Origin: CAXMNX01 sp964194845
Lineage (GTDB): Bacteria; Pseudomonadota; Alphaproteobacteria; Rhodobacterales; Rhodobacteraceae
Reading direction: 5' to 3'
Length of the DNA stretch: 64,000 bases
Assembly: GCA_964194845.1 (NCBI GenBank)
Contig: CAXMNX010000103.1
Span: forward strand, 1-64,000
Shown here in pieces: positions 1 through 8,386 of this stretch; position 1 is the stretch's first letter, and every line of letters begins with the position of its first letter. The notes below the pieces were generated by a model. That model saw only the letters and a program-made list of their open reading frames with translations. It ran no database searches and had not been told where the DNA came from. The translations under genes were made by a program, and so were the position numbers.

Positions 1-597
1 GGGCAGGGCGAGCGCCTCACCTGTCGCGGGGTTATTAGAGCAGATGCCTTCTGCGATCCCCCAACGGAATACAGATGCGACGCGATATATCAGCTTCTTT
101 GCTACGCCCGGTGCCCGTGCGCGTGCCGCAAGAATTGCCTGCCTGACATCAGCGCTGGTCACGTCCGGCAACGAAACTGCGCCGAGCCTCGGAAAGATAT
201 AAGTCTCCAACGTCGCCATGAAGGCAGCACGATCTTTCGGGTTTTTCCATGTCGGCGAAAGTTCAACATGTGCTTTGCGCGCTGCTTCTTCGAACGACAG
301 TATGCGCTTGGCTTTGCGCCTTTCGGCCAGTGGATCGCCGCCAGTTCGCGCCAATCGCTTATTCCCCAAAGCCTGTTCGCGCGCTTCTGCCAAGGAAACG
401 ACCGGCGGGCTGCCCAGACCCATCTCGCGCCGCTTGCTGCGGATCGTGAGACGCTGAACCCAGAAGCGACTGGCATTCGGTTTCACCAGCAAGAAAAGCC
501 CCGTTCCCCGCCCGTCGTGATATTTTCCGGGGCTCTTCACAGAGTTTACGAACGCGGCAGTTAGAGTATTGGATGCACTCCGGCTTGAGTTTCCCAT
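1..597 (-). CDS. Tyrosine recombinase (P4/DUF4102-type integrase), N-terminal part, cut by window edge
   Basis: The frame is open from an ATG at 597 to the left edge (199 codons), so the catalytic C-terminus lies outside. The N-terminal DUF4102 arm-binding domain is visible: KSPGKYHDGRGTGLFLLV, then KPNASRFWVQRL and the LGSPPVVSLAEAREQA stretch. A SAM-like core-binding domain follows (FMATLETYIFPRLGAVSLPDVTSADV), ending in the family-typical FRWGIAEGICSNNPA. GAGGGA lies just upstream of the start. Proteins of this type integrate genomic islands and prophages, often at tRNA genes; no tRNA is visible on this side, so the island probably extends to the left. The catalytic R-H-R-Y residues cannot be judged here. 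Confidence 0.88.
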   Translation of the reverse strand, partial: MGNSSRSASNTLTAAFVNSVKSPGKYHDGRGTGLFLLVKPNASRFWVQRLTIRSKRREMGLGSPPVVSLAEAREQALGNKRLARTGGDPLAERRKAKRILSFEEAARKAHVELSPTWKNPKDRAAFMATLETYIFPRLGAVSLPDVTSADVRQAILAARARAPGVAKKLIYRVASVFRWGIAEGICSNNPATGEALALP

Positions 598-644
598 TGT
601 TCCCTCATTTGTTCCCCCTGAAGTTGGGGGAACATACCGGAACA
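598..644. repeat. Nested TGTTCC/GGAACA inverted repeats upstream of integrase
   Basis: A 9-bp perfect inverted repeat, TGTTCCCCC (610-618) and GGGGGAACA (626-634) with a 7-nt loop, is flanked by a further TGTTCCC at 598-604 and GGAACA at 639-644. The array abuts the integrase start codon, so it could be an operator for integrase expression or part of a recombination site. Which of these it is cannot be decided from sequence alone. Confidence 0.6.
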
Positions 645-933
645 AGCAAGACGTCATTGGAGCCGGTATTGCAATAACTATACAGAAAACATGTTCTAAT
701 TGAATAACTCTGGAACGCATTGGACAGTTATATGGCGCTTCCTCAGCGCGCCACTCATTTGCCGAAATGATTAACGTCTGACCGTCGTTTAACGGGTTTT
801 TGGGGCGTTTGGTCGCAATTTGCGAACACACTGTCGACGATACGCGAACAATCCACCTTGAAACTGCCACGTATATGCCGTGTTAACCATCAATTTTAGT
901 CGGCGATTGATAAACGAAATCAAGGATCAACGA
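598..933. other. Gene-poor stretch between integrase and two-TM protein gene
   Basis: No convincing coding frame on either strand. The left end carries the nested inverted repeats described separately. The remainder, about 660-930, is AT-richer than the surroundings and presumably holds the promoters of both divergent genes. No tRNA or att-like duplication could be recognised. Confidence 0.6.
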
Positions 934-1908
934 GTGATACGCTGGCTGAAGAGGACGTTTGACGGGCCACAGATTTGGCTGACGATCGGTGCGGTCCTGA
1001 TCGCGCTTTCGTTTGTCGTCGGGTATCATCAGGATCAGCGGCTGGCTGATGCGGCGCTGGCCGAAAAGATCGACCTGCCTTCGCCAGTCGCGATCCAGGA
1101 CTTCTCGCAAGGCAAGCATACAAACATGCTGGAGGAATTTCAGCTATTGGCTGAAGTGGATCTTGACCGGGGCGGCATTCGCACGATCGGCGTAGGCAGT
1201 ATGCAGGCGGCCTATTTGCTCGTGCCGGCCTATCCGCTTAGCGCCGCCGGCCGGCAAATCGCGAATTTGCGGTTGCGCGGCGAAACGGACGCAGACGCGC
1301 CATCTGATCCTTCCGGCGCCCGGCCTTCGGGTTCGCAGCAGTCATTCCCGGTTGCTATTCTTGTCTATGACATCTCAGCCAATCCGTCTGCGCCCCGAAC
1401 TTTCGACAGTATAGGCCTTCAATTTCTGGGTGCCGGACCGGACGGCGATGTCGTTCTTTTGGCCGGGACAATGTTTGACCGCGCGATGTGGCAAGACGCG
1501 CTGACCGGTACGGCCTTTGATGCGGCTCTGGTCGAAATATCGGGTGAGGGCGCGGATTTCCTTACGCTGATCGCGCCCCGCCTAAAGGGCAATGTCACTG
1601 GCGGCAAAGCGTCGGAATTGTCGCGACTGGTGTATGTATACCTTGCGTTCGGACTGGCATTTATCCTTTTTGGCGGCGTTATGTATTTGAAGTCCAAGGT
1701 CCCCGAACCACGACGCATCGCGCAGAAAATCAGGCCGCTGGCAACGCGCATACCGTCGATCCCGCCGTTTTCGTTTTTTCAGCCGATTGTCTCGCAGGAA
1801 GACCTGATTGATGCCGATGAAGACGTGCCACCTTCGGCGCATATACCGAAATTCATGAACCGTGCTGCCGATGCAATCGTGCGCAACCGCGTCAAAAGTC
1901 GACTGTAA
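934..1908 (+). CDS. Two-TM membrane protein of unknown function
   Basis: Unrecognised protein of 324 aa. GTG 934 was chosen because AAGGA at 922-926 sits 7 nt upstream; an in-frame GTG at 880 would add 18 residues. One membrane segment lies near the N-terminus (IWLTIGAVLIALSFVVGY) and one near the C-terminus (VYVYLAFGLAFILFGGVMYL). The roughly 200-residue segment between them is probably periplasmic, and a short basic/proline-rich tail follows. The last 17 bp overlap the convergent mipZ stop. The two-TM layout with a large loop suggests an envelope or division-linked role, but no known domain is evident. Confidence 0.75.
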   Translation: MIRWLKRTFDGPQIWLTIGAVLIALSFVVGYHQDQRLADAALAEKIDLPSPVAIQDFSQGKHTNMLEEFQLLAEVDLDRGGIRTIGVGSMQAAYLLVPAYPLSAAGRQIANLRLRGETDADAPSDPSGARPSGSQQSFPVAILVYDISANPSAPRTFDSIGLQFLGAGPDGDVVLLAGTMFDRAMWQDALTGTAFDAALVEISGEGADFLTLIAPRLKGNVTGGKASELSRLVYVYLAFGLAFILFGGVMYLKSKVPEPRRIAQKIRPLATRIPSIPPFSFFQPIVSQEDLIDADEDVPPSAHIPKFMNRAADAIVRNRVKSRL

Positions 1909-2701
1909 CGCCGGGCAGCTTCAGTTCCTTCATCAGCTCACGCAATTCCTGACGAGCCGCGACGTTTGAAAGGTTCAGATTCTGCACCCCGATATCGCGT
2001 AGATCGAGAAGCGTAAGCCCGCGCGGGAAAAGTTCGCGGAAAATCACCCGCTCGGAAAAGCCGGGGGCCACGCGGAAACCGATGCGTTTTGCCAGCGAGT
2101 GAACGGCCTCGGCCATCTTCTTTTTGTTGTGCATTGCCTGCGCGCCGACGCGATTGCGAACAACGATCCAGTCGATCGGATCGAGCCCGGCCTGCGCCCT
2201 GAGTTGGCGCGCGTTCCAAACCATTTCCGAATAGACCGATGGCCCCTGAATTTTGTTGGTGCGGGTGTCGAGCCGTGCCAGAAGGTCAAAATCGACGAAA
2301 CTGTCATTCAGTGGCGTGACCAGTGTGTCAGCCAGAGAATGCGCGACCTGGCTAAGCCGGGTGTGCGATCCGGGGCAGTCGATGAGGATAAACTCGACAT
2401 CGCGTTCAAGACCCGTGACCGCCGCCGAGAGCCGCTGGTCGTAGACGTTTTCGCCTGGTCCCAGGCTGGCCGGATTTATCTTGGGCAGATCGCGGTAGAT
2501 GGGGCAGGGAAGTTCAAGGTTTTCTTCCGCCAGGAATTTCTGCCGGTTCTCGATGTATCGGGCAAAGCTTTTCTGCCTCAGATCCAGATCAAGAACGCCG
2601 ACGACGTGCCCAAGGCGAACAAGTGCTGTCGCGATGTGCATCGACACGGTGGATTTCCCCGCGCCGCCCTTTTCGTTTCCACCGACGATAATGTGGGCCA
2701 A
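1892..2701 (-). CDS. mipZ: Division-plane positioning ATPase MipZ
   Basis: 269-aa ParA/MinD-superfamily ATPase. The deviant Walker A motif GGNEKGGAGKST is at the N-terminus, followed by VGVLDLDLRQKS and the Walker B-like FILIDCPGS near residue 110. Length and sequence match MipZ, which in alphaproteobacteria forms a ParB-anchored gradient that keeps FtsZ away from the poles and so places the septum at midcell. Translation appears to start at TTG 2701, since the family-typical AHIIVGGNEKGG follows directly and no ATG lies nearby. The gene is monocistronic and convergent with the upstream two-TM gene. Confidence 0.92.
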   Translation of the reverse strand: MAHIIVGGNEKGGAGKSTVSMHIATALVRLGHVVGVLDLDLRQKSFARYIENRQKFLAEENLELPCPIYRDLPKINPASLGPGENVYDQRLSAAVTGLERDVEFILIDCPGSHTRLSQVAHSLADTLVTPLNDSFVDFDLLARLDTRTNKIQGPSVYSEMVWNARQLRAQAGLDPIDWIVVRNRVGAQAMHNKKKMAEAVHSLAKRIGFRVAPGFSERVIFRELFPRGLTLLDLRDIGVQNLNLSNVAARQELRELMKELKLPGVTVDF

Positions 2702-2957
2702 TGCCTGCCTCTGGTCTTGTGGCGGTTCACGGCCCGCCGATTGACGCCACTATATGTTGTGTTGGCAGCCATGAAAAGTGCGGGTTTTCCTCTGACCGTT
2801 GGGAAATTTTGAACTGGAACGGCAACCGAGATCCGCAAGGTCTGAAAGTCGCAAATCGGTAAGGCGCTAATCGCCCCTCTTGCACGGAAGCAAGCCGATG
2901 GTTGCACTTGATCATGCAGGCGGGCAGGGTGCAGGCGCTGGGCGTGGAGCGAGACAG

Positions 2958-3593
2958 ATGGAATTTTCGGCGGATTTTTCGCTGTTAGAGCGTGGCGGCG
3001 TGGTGATCTGGATCATCGCCGTGCTGAGCCTTGCGGCGGCGACAATCATCGTCTGGAAAACACTGCGATTGATCGCGCTTGGTGCCTGGGGCGGTGCAAG
3101 GGCCGAAAAGGCGGTCGCCGCTTTTGCCGCAGACAGTTTTGTCCCGACAGGTTCCGGCGGCGGCATCCGTCTAGTCGTTGTTCGGGCGGTGATATCGGCG
3201 CTGAGCGACATGACTGCCCCGAAAGCCGCGCAGCGTGAGGAGGCCGAGCGTTTGGCGCGGCGGACCCTGGCCGAGGCCCGGCGCGGGCTCAGGGCGCTGG
3301 ATGTCATCGCGACAATCTCGCCCCTGCTTGGGTTGCTGGGCACTGTGCTGGGCATGATTGCGGCCTTTCGGGCGCTGGAAAGCACCGGCGCGCGGGCTGA
3401 CCCCTCGGTGCTGGCGGGCGGCATCTGGGAGGCGCTTTTGACCACGGCGGCGGGTATGGCAGTCGCGATCCCGGCGGCACTTGCACTGGCGTGGTTCGAA
3501 AGCGTGATCGAGCGCGTGGCCGAGGACCTTGAGGATTTGTTGACCCGGCTGTTTCTGGCCCAGCCCAAGACGCATCGGCGCGCCGCGGAATGA
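2958..3593 (+). CDS. exbB: MotA/TolQ/ExbB proton channel family protein
   Basis: 211 aa from ATG 2958, which has GGAG at 2946-2949; an upstream in-frame ATG (2880) would add an unconserved 26-residue leader. The first TM segment is GVVIWIIAVLSLAAATIIVW. The ExbB core follows: ALDVIATISPLLGLLGTVLGMIAAF and then LLTTAAGMAVAIPAALALAWF, the two pore-lining helices. The protein forms the pentameric stator channel that passes proton-motive force to a TonB-like partner. It is translationally coupled to the first exbD by an ATGA overlap. Confidence 0.9.
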   Translation: MEFSADFSLLERGGVVIWIIAVLSLAAATIIVWKTLRLIALGAWGGARAEKAVAAFAADSFVPTGSGGGIRLVVVRAVISALSDMTAPKAAQREEAERLARRTLAEARRGLRALDVIATISPLLGLLGTVLGMIAAFRALESTGARADPSVLAGGIWEALLTTAAGMAVAIPAALALAWFESVIERVAEDLEDLLTRLFLAQPKTHRRAAE

Positions 3594-3970
3594 GCATTCA
3601 GCTTGCAACGGGTCGGCGGATGCGGCGGTTGAACATGACGCCGATGATCGACGTTGTTTTCCTGCTTTTGGTATTTTTCATGCTGGCATCTTCGTTTGAC
3701 CGCGACGTGCCGATTAAGATCAGCACGGGGGGAGGCGAAAGCGCGATAACCGGCTCGCCGCGATTGATTGATATCGCACCGGATATGCTTCGTTTGAACG
3801 GGCGTGCAGTCGCGCTTGAAGAATTGACGGCGGCGCTGGACGCGGTGATCTCAAGCCGCACCGACATGATCGTTCTGCGTCCGCGCGAAGGCGCTGATTT
3901 GCAGCGATTGGTTGATGTAATGTCGGCGCTTAGCGCGCAGGGGTTTACCGCCCTTGTCCTGCTGGAATGA
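3590..3970 (+). CDS. exbD: Biopolymer transport protein ExbD (first copy)
   Basis: 126 aa. A short cytoplasmic N-terminus is followed by one TM helix with the family signature LNMTPMIDVVFLLLVFFMLAS, whose Asp (MID) is the proton-relay residue. The rest is a periplasmic ExbD fold ending in VDVMSALSAQGFTALVLLE. The start overlaps the exbB stop (ATGA) and the end overlaps the next exbD the same way, so the three genes form one translationally coupled operon. Confidence 0.9.
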   Translation: MSIQLATGRRMRRLNMTPMIDVVFLLLVFFMLASSFDRDVPIKISTGGGESAITGSPRLIDIAPDMLRLNGRAVALEELTAALDAVISSRTDMIVLRPREGADLQRLVDVMSALSAQGFTALVLLE

Positions 3971-4341
3971 TTACGCTTCGAAATCCCCGCCGCGCGCGGC
4001 AGGACGACATAGTTCCGATGATCAATGTCGCGTTTCTGTTGCTGATATTCTTCCTGATGTCAGCAGTGATCGCGCCGCCCGCACCTCTGGAAATCGCGGC
4101 ACCATCCGAGCTGGAGATTACGGGGGATGTTGACGGCGCCAGGATATTTGTCGGGGCCGACGGCGTGTTGATTGGCGAAGACGGCGGTGAGATCAGGAAT
4201 TTCGACGATTTTGCGGGTCGGCCAGTTTCAGTTTCTGCCGATGCATCGCTTAATGCGAAGGCCTTCGTGCGCATCGTTGCGACATTACGTTCAGCAGGGA
4301 TTGCCGAAATTCAACTGGTGGCAAGAAACGATTTCAAGTGA
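3967..4341 (+). CDS. exbD: Biopolymer transport protein ExbD (second copy)
   Basis: 124 aa. The TM helix reads VPMINVAFLLLIFFLMSAVI. The usual proton-relay Asp of the MxD motif is Asn here (MIN instead of MID), so this copy probably cannot relay protons itself and may act as a partner in a heteromeric ExbD dimer. The periplasmic domain ends with RSAGIAEIQLVARNDFK. It overlaps the first exbD by ATGA. No tonB gene follows, the position where Rhodobacteraceae commonly carry one. Confidence 0.85.
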   Translation: MITLRNPRRARQDDIVPMINVAFLLLIFFLMSAVIAPPAPLEIAAPSELEITGDVDGARIFVGADGVLIGEDGGEIRNFDDFAGRPVSVSADASLNAKAFVRIVATLRSAGIAEIQLVARNDFK

Positions 4342-4383
4342 TCTTAGACGCACACACCTTCAACAGGAAAGGACAGGGGAACA

Positions 4384-4674
4384 ATGGCTAAGGGCTATAT
4401 CATGGGGCATGTTACGGTTCGGGATCCGGACGCCTATAAAGAATATGTCGAGAAGGACACGCCCATTTTGCACGCATTGGGTGGGAAGTTCATTATTCGC
4501 GGCGGACAGGCGGAGGCGCTGGAAGGCGAGACGCTGAACCGGCACGTGGTCATTGAATTTCCGTCCTACGCGGCGGCGCTTAATGCCTACAACGATCCTG
4601 AATACCAAAAAGTCGCAGACATCCGCCGGCGCACCGCCGACAGCGTAATTATTGTCGTCGAAGGCGTGGACTAG
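4384..4674 (+). CDS. DUF1330 family protein
   Basis: 96 aa, a single alpha/beta-barrel dimeric ferredoxin-like domain. Typical DUF1330 features are GYIMGHVTVRDPDAYKEYV at the N-terminus and IEFPSYAAALNAYNDPEYQ in the second half. An AGGACAGGGGA ribosome-binding region directly precedes ATG 4384. The gene lies 42 nt after exbD2 on the same strand and may be cotranscribed. The family has no firmly assigned reaction. Confidence 0.88.
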   Translation: MAKGYIMGHVTVRDPDAYKEYVEKDTPILHALGGKFIIRGGQAEALEGETLNRHVVIEFPSYAAALNAYNDPEYQKVADIRRRTADSVIIVVEGVD

Positions 4675-4809
4675 CGACGCGCCGATATTTTCTCTTGATT
4701 CTTCCCCGCATTCTACCAGAGAATGTGAAGATGGCCGGAGTTTCGCGTTATGATTGTGCAAAGCACATGACGCATCGTTAGAGCTGGGGAAAAATACGGG
4801 GAACAGGGG

Positions 4810-5553
4810 ATGCCAGACGCCAGTGCGATCGGTCGCCACACGTTTTTTGCGCCACCTGCGGGCAACGACTGCTTGGCGGACGACGGTTTGGTCGCGCGAA
4901 GCGCAACTGGTGACCCCGATACGGCCGCCGAATTGCACCGAAATGTTCTGGAATTAGAACACCGGCTGAAAAACGTGCTTTGCAATGTTCTGGCGTTGGT
5001 TGGCAGTGCTGAGCGCGATGCGACGGTGGATAAGCACGTGCTGAGAACGCTGTCGACGCGGGTTAAGGCGCTGTCGTCTTCGCACGTGGCCGACACGCAG
5101 GAAGGCGGCGCGTCGGTCGAGCTGACGGCGATGTTTGCCGCTGCGCTGACGGATACATTCGGGCAGACACGCGTGGCGTTGCAAGGTGCGCCGATTGTTC
5201 TGAATGCCCGCGCGGCAAGTCTGTTGGAAAGCGTGGTCCATGAACTTGCCACCAATGCCGCAAAGCATGGCGCGTTGTCGCAAGGCGATGGGCAGGTCGT
5301 GCTGAGTTGGTTCTGCCTTGAGAGCAGCGGCCGGAAATTCGCGAAATTTCGTTGGCAGGAATTTGGCGGGCCGAATATTTCGGCAGAACCCGGGGTCGGA
5401 TTTGGAACGCAACTGATGACGTCGCTGATCGCTGGCGATCTGAATGGTGCGATTGAACGAGAATGGAAAGCGGACGGTGCGATAATTGAATTCGTAATTC
5501 CGTTCGAAGCCATCACGGTTGTGAGTGAAACTGATGCAGCCGATGCTTGCTGA
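4810..5553 (+). CDS. Soluble sensor histidine kinase, HWE/HisKA_2 type
   Basis: 247 aa, with no TM segment and no recognisable sensory domain. The phosphoacceptor region is ELEHRLKNVLCNVLALV (His near residue 51), the ATP-binding N box is VVHELATNAAKHGALS, and a G-box-like GVGFGTQLM follows. This is the HWE/HisKA_2 architecture, common in alphaproteobacteria for general stress or light signalling. The first 40 residues look unstructured. It overlaps the downstream receiver gene by 29 bp, which indicates a coupled two-component pair. Confidence 0.82.
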   Translation: MPDASAIGRHTFFAPPAGNDCLADDGLVARSATGDPDTAAELHRNVLELEHRLKNVLCNVLALVGSAERDATVDKHVLRTLSTRVKALSSSHVADTQEGGASVELTAMFAAALTDTFGQTRVALQGAPIVLNARAASLLESVVHELATNAAKHGALSQGDGQVVLSWFCLESSGRKFAKFRWQEFGGPNISAEPGVGFGTQLMTSLIAGDLNGAIEREWKADGAIIEFVIPFEAITVVSETDAADAC

Positions 5554-5926
5554 GTGCACCGCCCTTTGCGTGGACGACGAACCGCTTATCGCGGCCGAGA
5601 TGGCCAAGGCGTTTCAGGATATAGGTTTTGGCACCGTATTGGTGGCTTATTGTCTGCAAAGCGCACGCGCAGAGGCAGCAATGCACAAGATCGACTTCGC
5701 ACTTCTTGATGTAAATCTTGGCGGGGAATGCAGCACCGGGATTGGCAAGGCTTTAGCGCAAGGCGGCACCCGCGTTGTCTTTGCATCCGGCTATGCAAAA
5801 GCCGAACTTGGCGCTGCCTTGCAGGGATTTGACTTTCTGGAAAAACCAATCGGTGGCGACGATATCGGGCGCCATTTCCGTGCGCTTCTGAACCGGGCGG
5901 GCGTTCGCCGGTTTGCCGCAGAGTGA
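5525..5926 (+). CDS. Stand-alone response regulator receiver protein
   Basis: 133 aa, a single receiver domain with no output domain. All key residues are present: the acidic pair in CVDDEPL, the phosphoacceptor Asp in FALLDVNLG, the switch Ser in FASGYA and the Lys in FLEKPIG. Translation starts at GTG 5525 inside the kinase gene. The kinase probably phosphorylates this protein, which would then signal through protein contacts or act as a phosphate sink. Confidence 0.88.
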   Translation: MKLMQPMLAECTALCVDDEPLIAAEMAKAFQDIGFGTVLVAYCLQSARAEAAMHKIDFALLDVNLGGECSTGIGKALAQGGTRVVFASGYAKAELGAALQGFDFLEKPIGGDDIGRHFRALLNRAGVRRFAAE

Positions 5927-5927
5927 C

Positions 5928-5955
5928 AAAAAAATGGCGGGCCAGAAGGCCCGCC
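5928..5955 (-). terminator. Intrinsic terminator after phaP
   Basis: GGCGGGCC (5936-5943) and GGCCCGCC (5948-5955) form a perfect 8-bp stem with a 4-nt loop. Read on the minus strand the stem is followed by a run of seven Ts (5928-5934). It lies 50 nt downstream of the phaP stop and also closes the convergent receiver gene. Confidence 0.82.
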
Positions 5956-6004
5956 AGTCGAAATGATGCCAACAGGGAGGAATTGGCAATCGAAAAGCTA
6001 ATTC

Positions 6005-6451
6005 TTACTTCACGCCGGCCTTTTTGGCGGCGGCGGTCAGATCGTTGGTGGCTTTTTTGACGGCAGTAGCTGTGTCGTCAGAGATGTCTTTGCCAGCGGC
6101 CAGCATCAGTTCAACAGTTTCCATCTGAACTTTCTTGGCAACTTCGGCGAAGGCGGCCATTGATTCGGCACCCATCTCGGCTTGTGCCGAAGCGAAGTCG
6201 GTCACGGCTTTGGTGTAGTCAGCCGGATCTTCTTTGACGTTGGTCACGCCGCCCAATTTGCCGAGTGTGGCTTTGGTCCAGCCTGAGGAAATCTCGGTCG
6301 ATTTCTCGGCAGCTTCCAGAACAACGTTCGACAGACGGTCTGCGAATGCGGCCTGGGTTTTGAATGCTTCCTGAGCCGACGTCATGTCGACTGGAAATGC
6401 GCCCATCATGTCTTTCATCATCTTTGTGTATTCGTTGTTGGCTTTGGCCAT
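6005..6451 (-). CDS. phaP: Phasin family protein
   Basis: 148 aa from ATG 6451, preceded by GGAGAGACC; an in-frame extension to 6469 is unlikely. The protein is helical and amphipathic, rich in Ala, Lys and Glu (for example FADRLSNVVLEAAEKSTEIS and VELMLAAGKDISDDTATAV), as in phasins that coat polyhydroxyalkanoate granules. It lies downstream of phaC on the same strand, with CTGC-N3-GCAG sites in the interval. A phaR regulator gene often follows phaP in related genomes but is absent here. Confidence 0.88.
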   Translation of the reverse strand: MAKANNEYTKMMKDMMGAFPVDMTSAQEAFKTQAAFADRLSNVVLEAAEKSTEISSGWTKATLGKLGGVTNVKEDPADYTKAVTDFASAQAEMGAESMAAFAEVAKKVQMETVELMLAAGKDISDDTATAVKKATNDLTAAAKKAGVK

Positions 6452-6492
6452 GGTCTCTCTCCAAATCAAAATCTTCAGCGGGGATCCGCTTT

Positions 6493-6556
6493 CTGCGACT
6501 GCAAACTAGATAGATGCTGCGTCGCAGAAAATCAAGCACTATTTGCTGCACCGCAG
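6493..6556. promoter_or_regulatory. Two CTGC-N3-GCAG sites, putative PhaR operators for phaP
   Basis: CTGCGTCGCAG (6517-6527) and CTGCACCGCAG (6546-6556) both match the CTGC-N3/4-GCAG element reported for PhaR of Paracoccus denitrificans. A third TGC-rich stretch, CTGCGACTGC, is at 6493-6502. They lie between phaC and phaP, upstream of the phaP start. PhaR represses phaP until polymer granules titrate it away; its action here is inferred from the motif. Confidence 0.75.
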
Positions 6557-6586
6557 CATTTTTATTAATAGAGTAATATCAATATG

Positions 6587-8386
6587 TTACGAAGATTTCG
6601 GGACTTCCATTACATATTTACCTGGCGCGGCATCCAGCACAGGGTGCGATTTATTCGTCCCGGGTTCGCTTGCGGGAACCTGCTTGCCGGAACGCGAAGC
6701 GAGCCAGTCGCCCCAGCGCGGCCACCACGAACCGTCATGAAATTCAGCGCCCTCGCGCCAGTCTTCGGGCGCGCCCGGCCAGTCTTCGTTGGTATAGTGG
6801 CCGTATTTCTTTTTCGATGGCGGATTGATGATCCCGGCTATGTGGCCCGATTGCGAAAGGATGAAAGTTTTTGACTTGCTGCCCATCTGTTCAATGCCGT
6901 GGTAGCTCGAAGTCCAGGCGGCGATGTGATCGGTCTCGCACGCGATTGCGCAAAGCGGGACATTGACGTCCTTCAGGTGAAGCGTTTCTCCAAGTAACCC
7001 GATGCCGCCCGCCGCGAACTGGTCTTCCTGGCAAAGCCCGCGCAGGTATTGAATGGCCATTTTGCCCGGTAAATTCGTGCCGTCGCCGTTCCAGTATAAC
7101 AGATCAAACGCGGGCGGCGCTTCGCCCAGCATATAGCTGCGGATGGCGGGCGCGTAGATAAGGTCGTTTGACCTCAGAAAGCTGAAAGTGCGCGACATGA
7201 TGCGCTTGTCGAGAAAACCATTGGCCTCGACCTCGGCTTCGATCGCATCAACGAAATCGTTTTGCAGGAACACGCCAACTTCGCCCTGATCTGAGAAATC
7301 GGTGAGGGCTGTGAAGAAGGTTGCGGATTTGATGGACTTGTCGGCGCGTTTGTTCAAAAGCGCCAACGTCAGCGCCAATGATGTTCCGGCAATGCAATAT
7401 CCGACCGCATTGATCTGTTTCTCGCCGGTGATCGCCTTCACCTGCTCGATAGCGGTCAGAAAGCCCTTCTCAACATAGTCATCCAGCGCGAAGTCACGAT
7501 AACTGGCGTCCGGGTTCTTCCAACTGACCACGAAAAGCGTATAGCCCTGATCAAGAATCCAGCGGATCAGGCTATTTTTCTCTTTCAGATCAAGGATATA
7601 GAACTTGTTGATCCAGGGCGGGAAGATGATCAGCGGCGTCCTATGGACTGTTTCGGTCCGGGGCGCATACTGGATCAGCTCGAATATTTCATTGCGATAA
7701 ACAACTGAACCTTCGGTGGTGGCGATGTTTTCACCGATTTGAAACGCGTCCTTGTCGGCCAGCGTTACAACCAGATCGCCGTCGTTGGTTTCCAGATCGC
7801 GGACCAGATTTTCAAGACCGTCAACCAGGCTTTGGCCTTCGGTTTCGACGGCGCGCGTCAGTGCCGTCGGATTAGTACCCAGGAAATTCGCCGGGCTCAT
7901 CATGTCGATGATTTGTTGGGTGAAATACTGAAGGCGTTTCTTGTCGGCGTCTTCAAGACCATCCAGATCTGTAACTGCCGTTGCTATCGCTTCGGACGAC
8001 ATCTGGTATTGCTGCTTGACCAGATTGAAAAACGGATGCGTGTCCCAAAGCGGGTCAGCGAACCGGCGGTCCGAAGGTGCATCAACTTTGGGCGGCTCCA
8101 GCGCTCCCTGGGCAAGATTCTGTTGCGCTTCTGAGTAATATTTAAGCGCCTGACCCCAAAACCCGACCTGATTCTCGATCATTTTCGATGGGTTGGCCAT
8201 CGCGTCGGTGGCATAGGCCGCTGCCGCTTTCGCATAAAGCTCCTGCCCCGGACCTTCGAGCCCTTGGCGCGTCGGTTTCTTTTGTGACATGGCTGCCGAA
8301 AGCCGCTGCGACAATTCTTCGATGCGGTCAAGATTTTCGTTCAAGCGGTCAGGATTTTCCGCTGGTTCGGTTTCTTTTGTTGTCAT
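6587..8386 (-). CDS. phaC: Class I poly(3-hydroxyalkanoate) synthase
   Basis: 599 aa, the usual length for class I synthases. The catalytic Cys is in the lipase-box-like AVGYCIAGTSLA (about residue 330). The catalytic Asp is in ACETDHIAAW and the His in SQSGHIAGIINPP. The N-terminal domain contains DPLWDTHPFFNLVKQQY, and the core has TPLIIFPPWINKFYILDL. It polymerises (R)-3-hydroxyacyl-CoA on granule surfaces. It is transcribed divergently from phaZ across a TGC-rich intergenic region, with phaP downstream. Confidence 0.97.
   Translation of the reverse strand: MTTKETEPAENPDRLNENLDRIEELSQRLSAAMSQKKPTRQGLEGPGQELYAKAAAAYATDAMANPSKMIENQVGFWGQALKYYSEAQQNLAQGALEPPKVDAPSDRRFADPLWDTHPFFNLVKQQYQMSSEAIATAVTDLDGLEDADKKRLQYFTQQIIDMMSPANFLGTNPTALTRAVETEGQSLVDGLENLVRDLETNDGDLVVTLADKDAFQIGENIATTEGSVVYRNEIFELIQYAPRTETVHRTPLIIFPPWINKFYILDLKEKNSLIRWILDQGYTLFVVSWKNPDASYRDFALDDYVEKGFLTAIEQVKAITGEKQINAVGYCIAGTSLALTLALLNKRADKSIKSATFFTALTDFSDQGEVGVFLQNDFVDAIEAEVEANGFLDKRIMSRTFSFLRSNDLIYAPAIRSYMLGEAPPAFDLLYWNGDGTNLPGKMAIQYLRGLCQEDQFAAGGIGLLGETLHLKDVNVPLCAIACETDHIAAWTSSYHGIEQMGSKSKTFILSQSGHIAGIINPPSKKKYGHYTNEDWPGAPEDWREGAEFHDGSWWPRWGDWLASRSGKQVPASEPGTNKSHPVLDAAPGKYVMEVPKSS

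Noticed and set aside
598..616. Possible LexA box in front of the integrase (GAAC...GAAC on the minus strand)
   Set aside because: The two GAAC half-sites are separated by 8 bases, not the 7 required by the alphaproteobacterial consensus.
2099..2812. 237-codon plus-strand frame across mipZ
   Set aside because: It is an antisense shadow of mipZ; the minus frame has clear ParA/MipZ motifs and the plus frame has no family resemblance.
2702..2957. Possible riboswitch upstream of exbB
   Set aside because: Scanned for cobalamin- or heme-type leader features; no conserved box was recognised.
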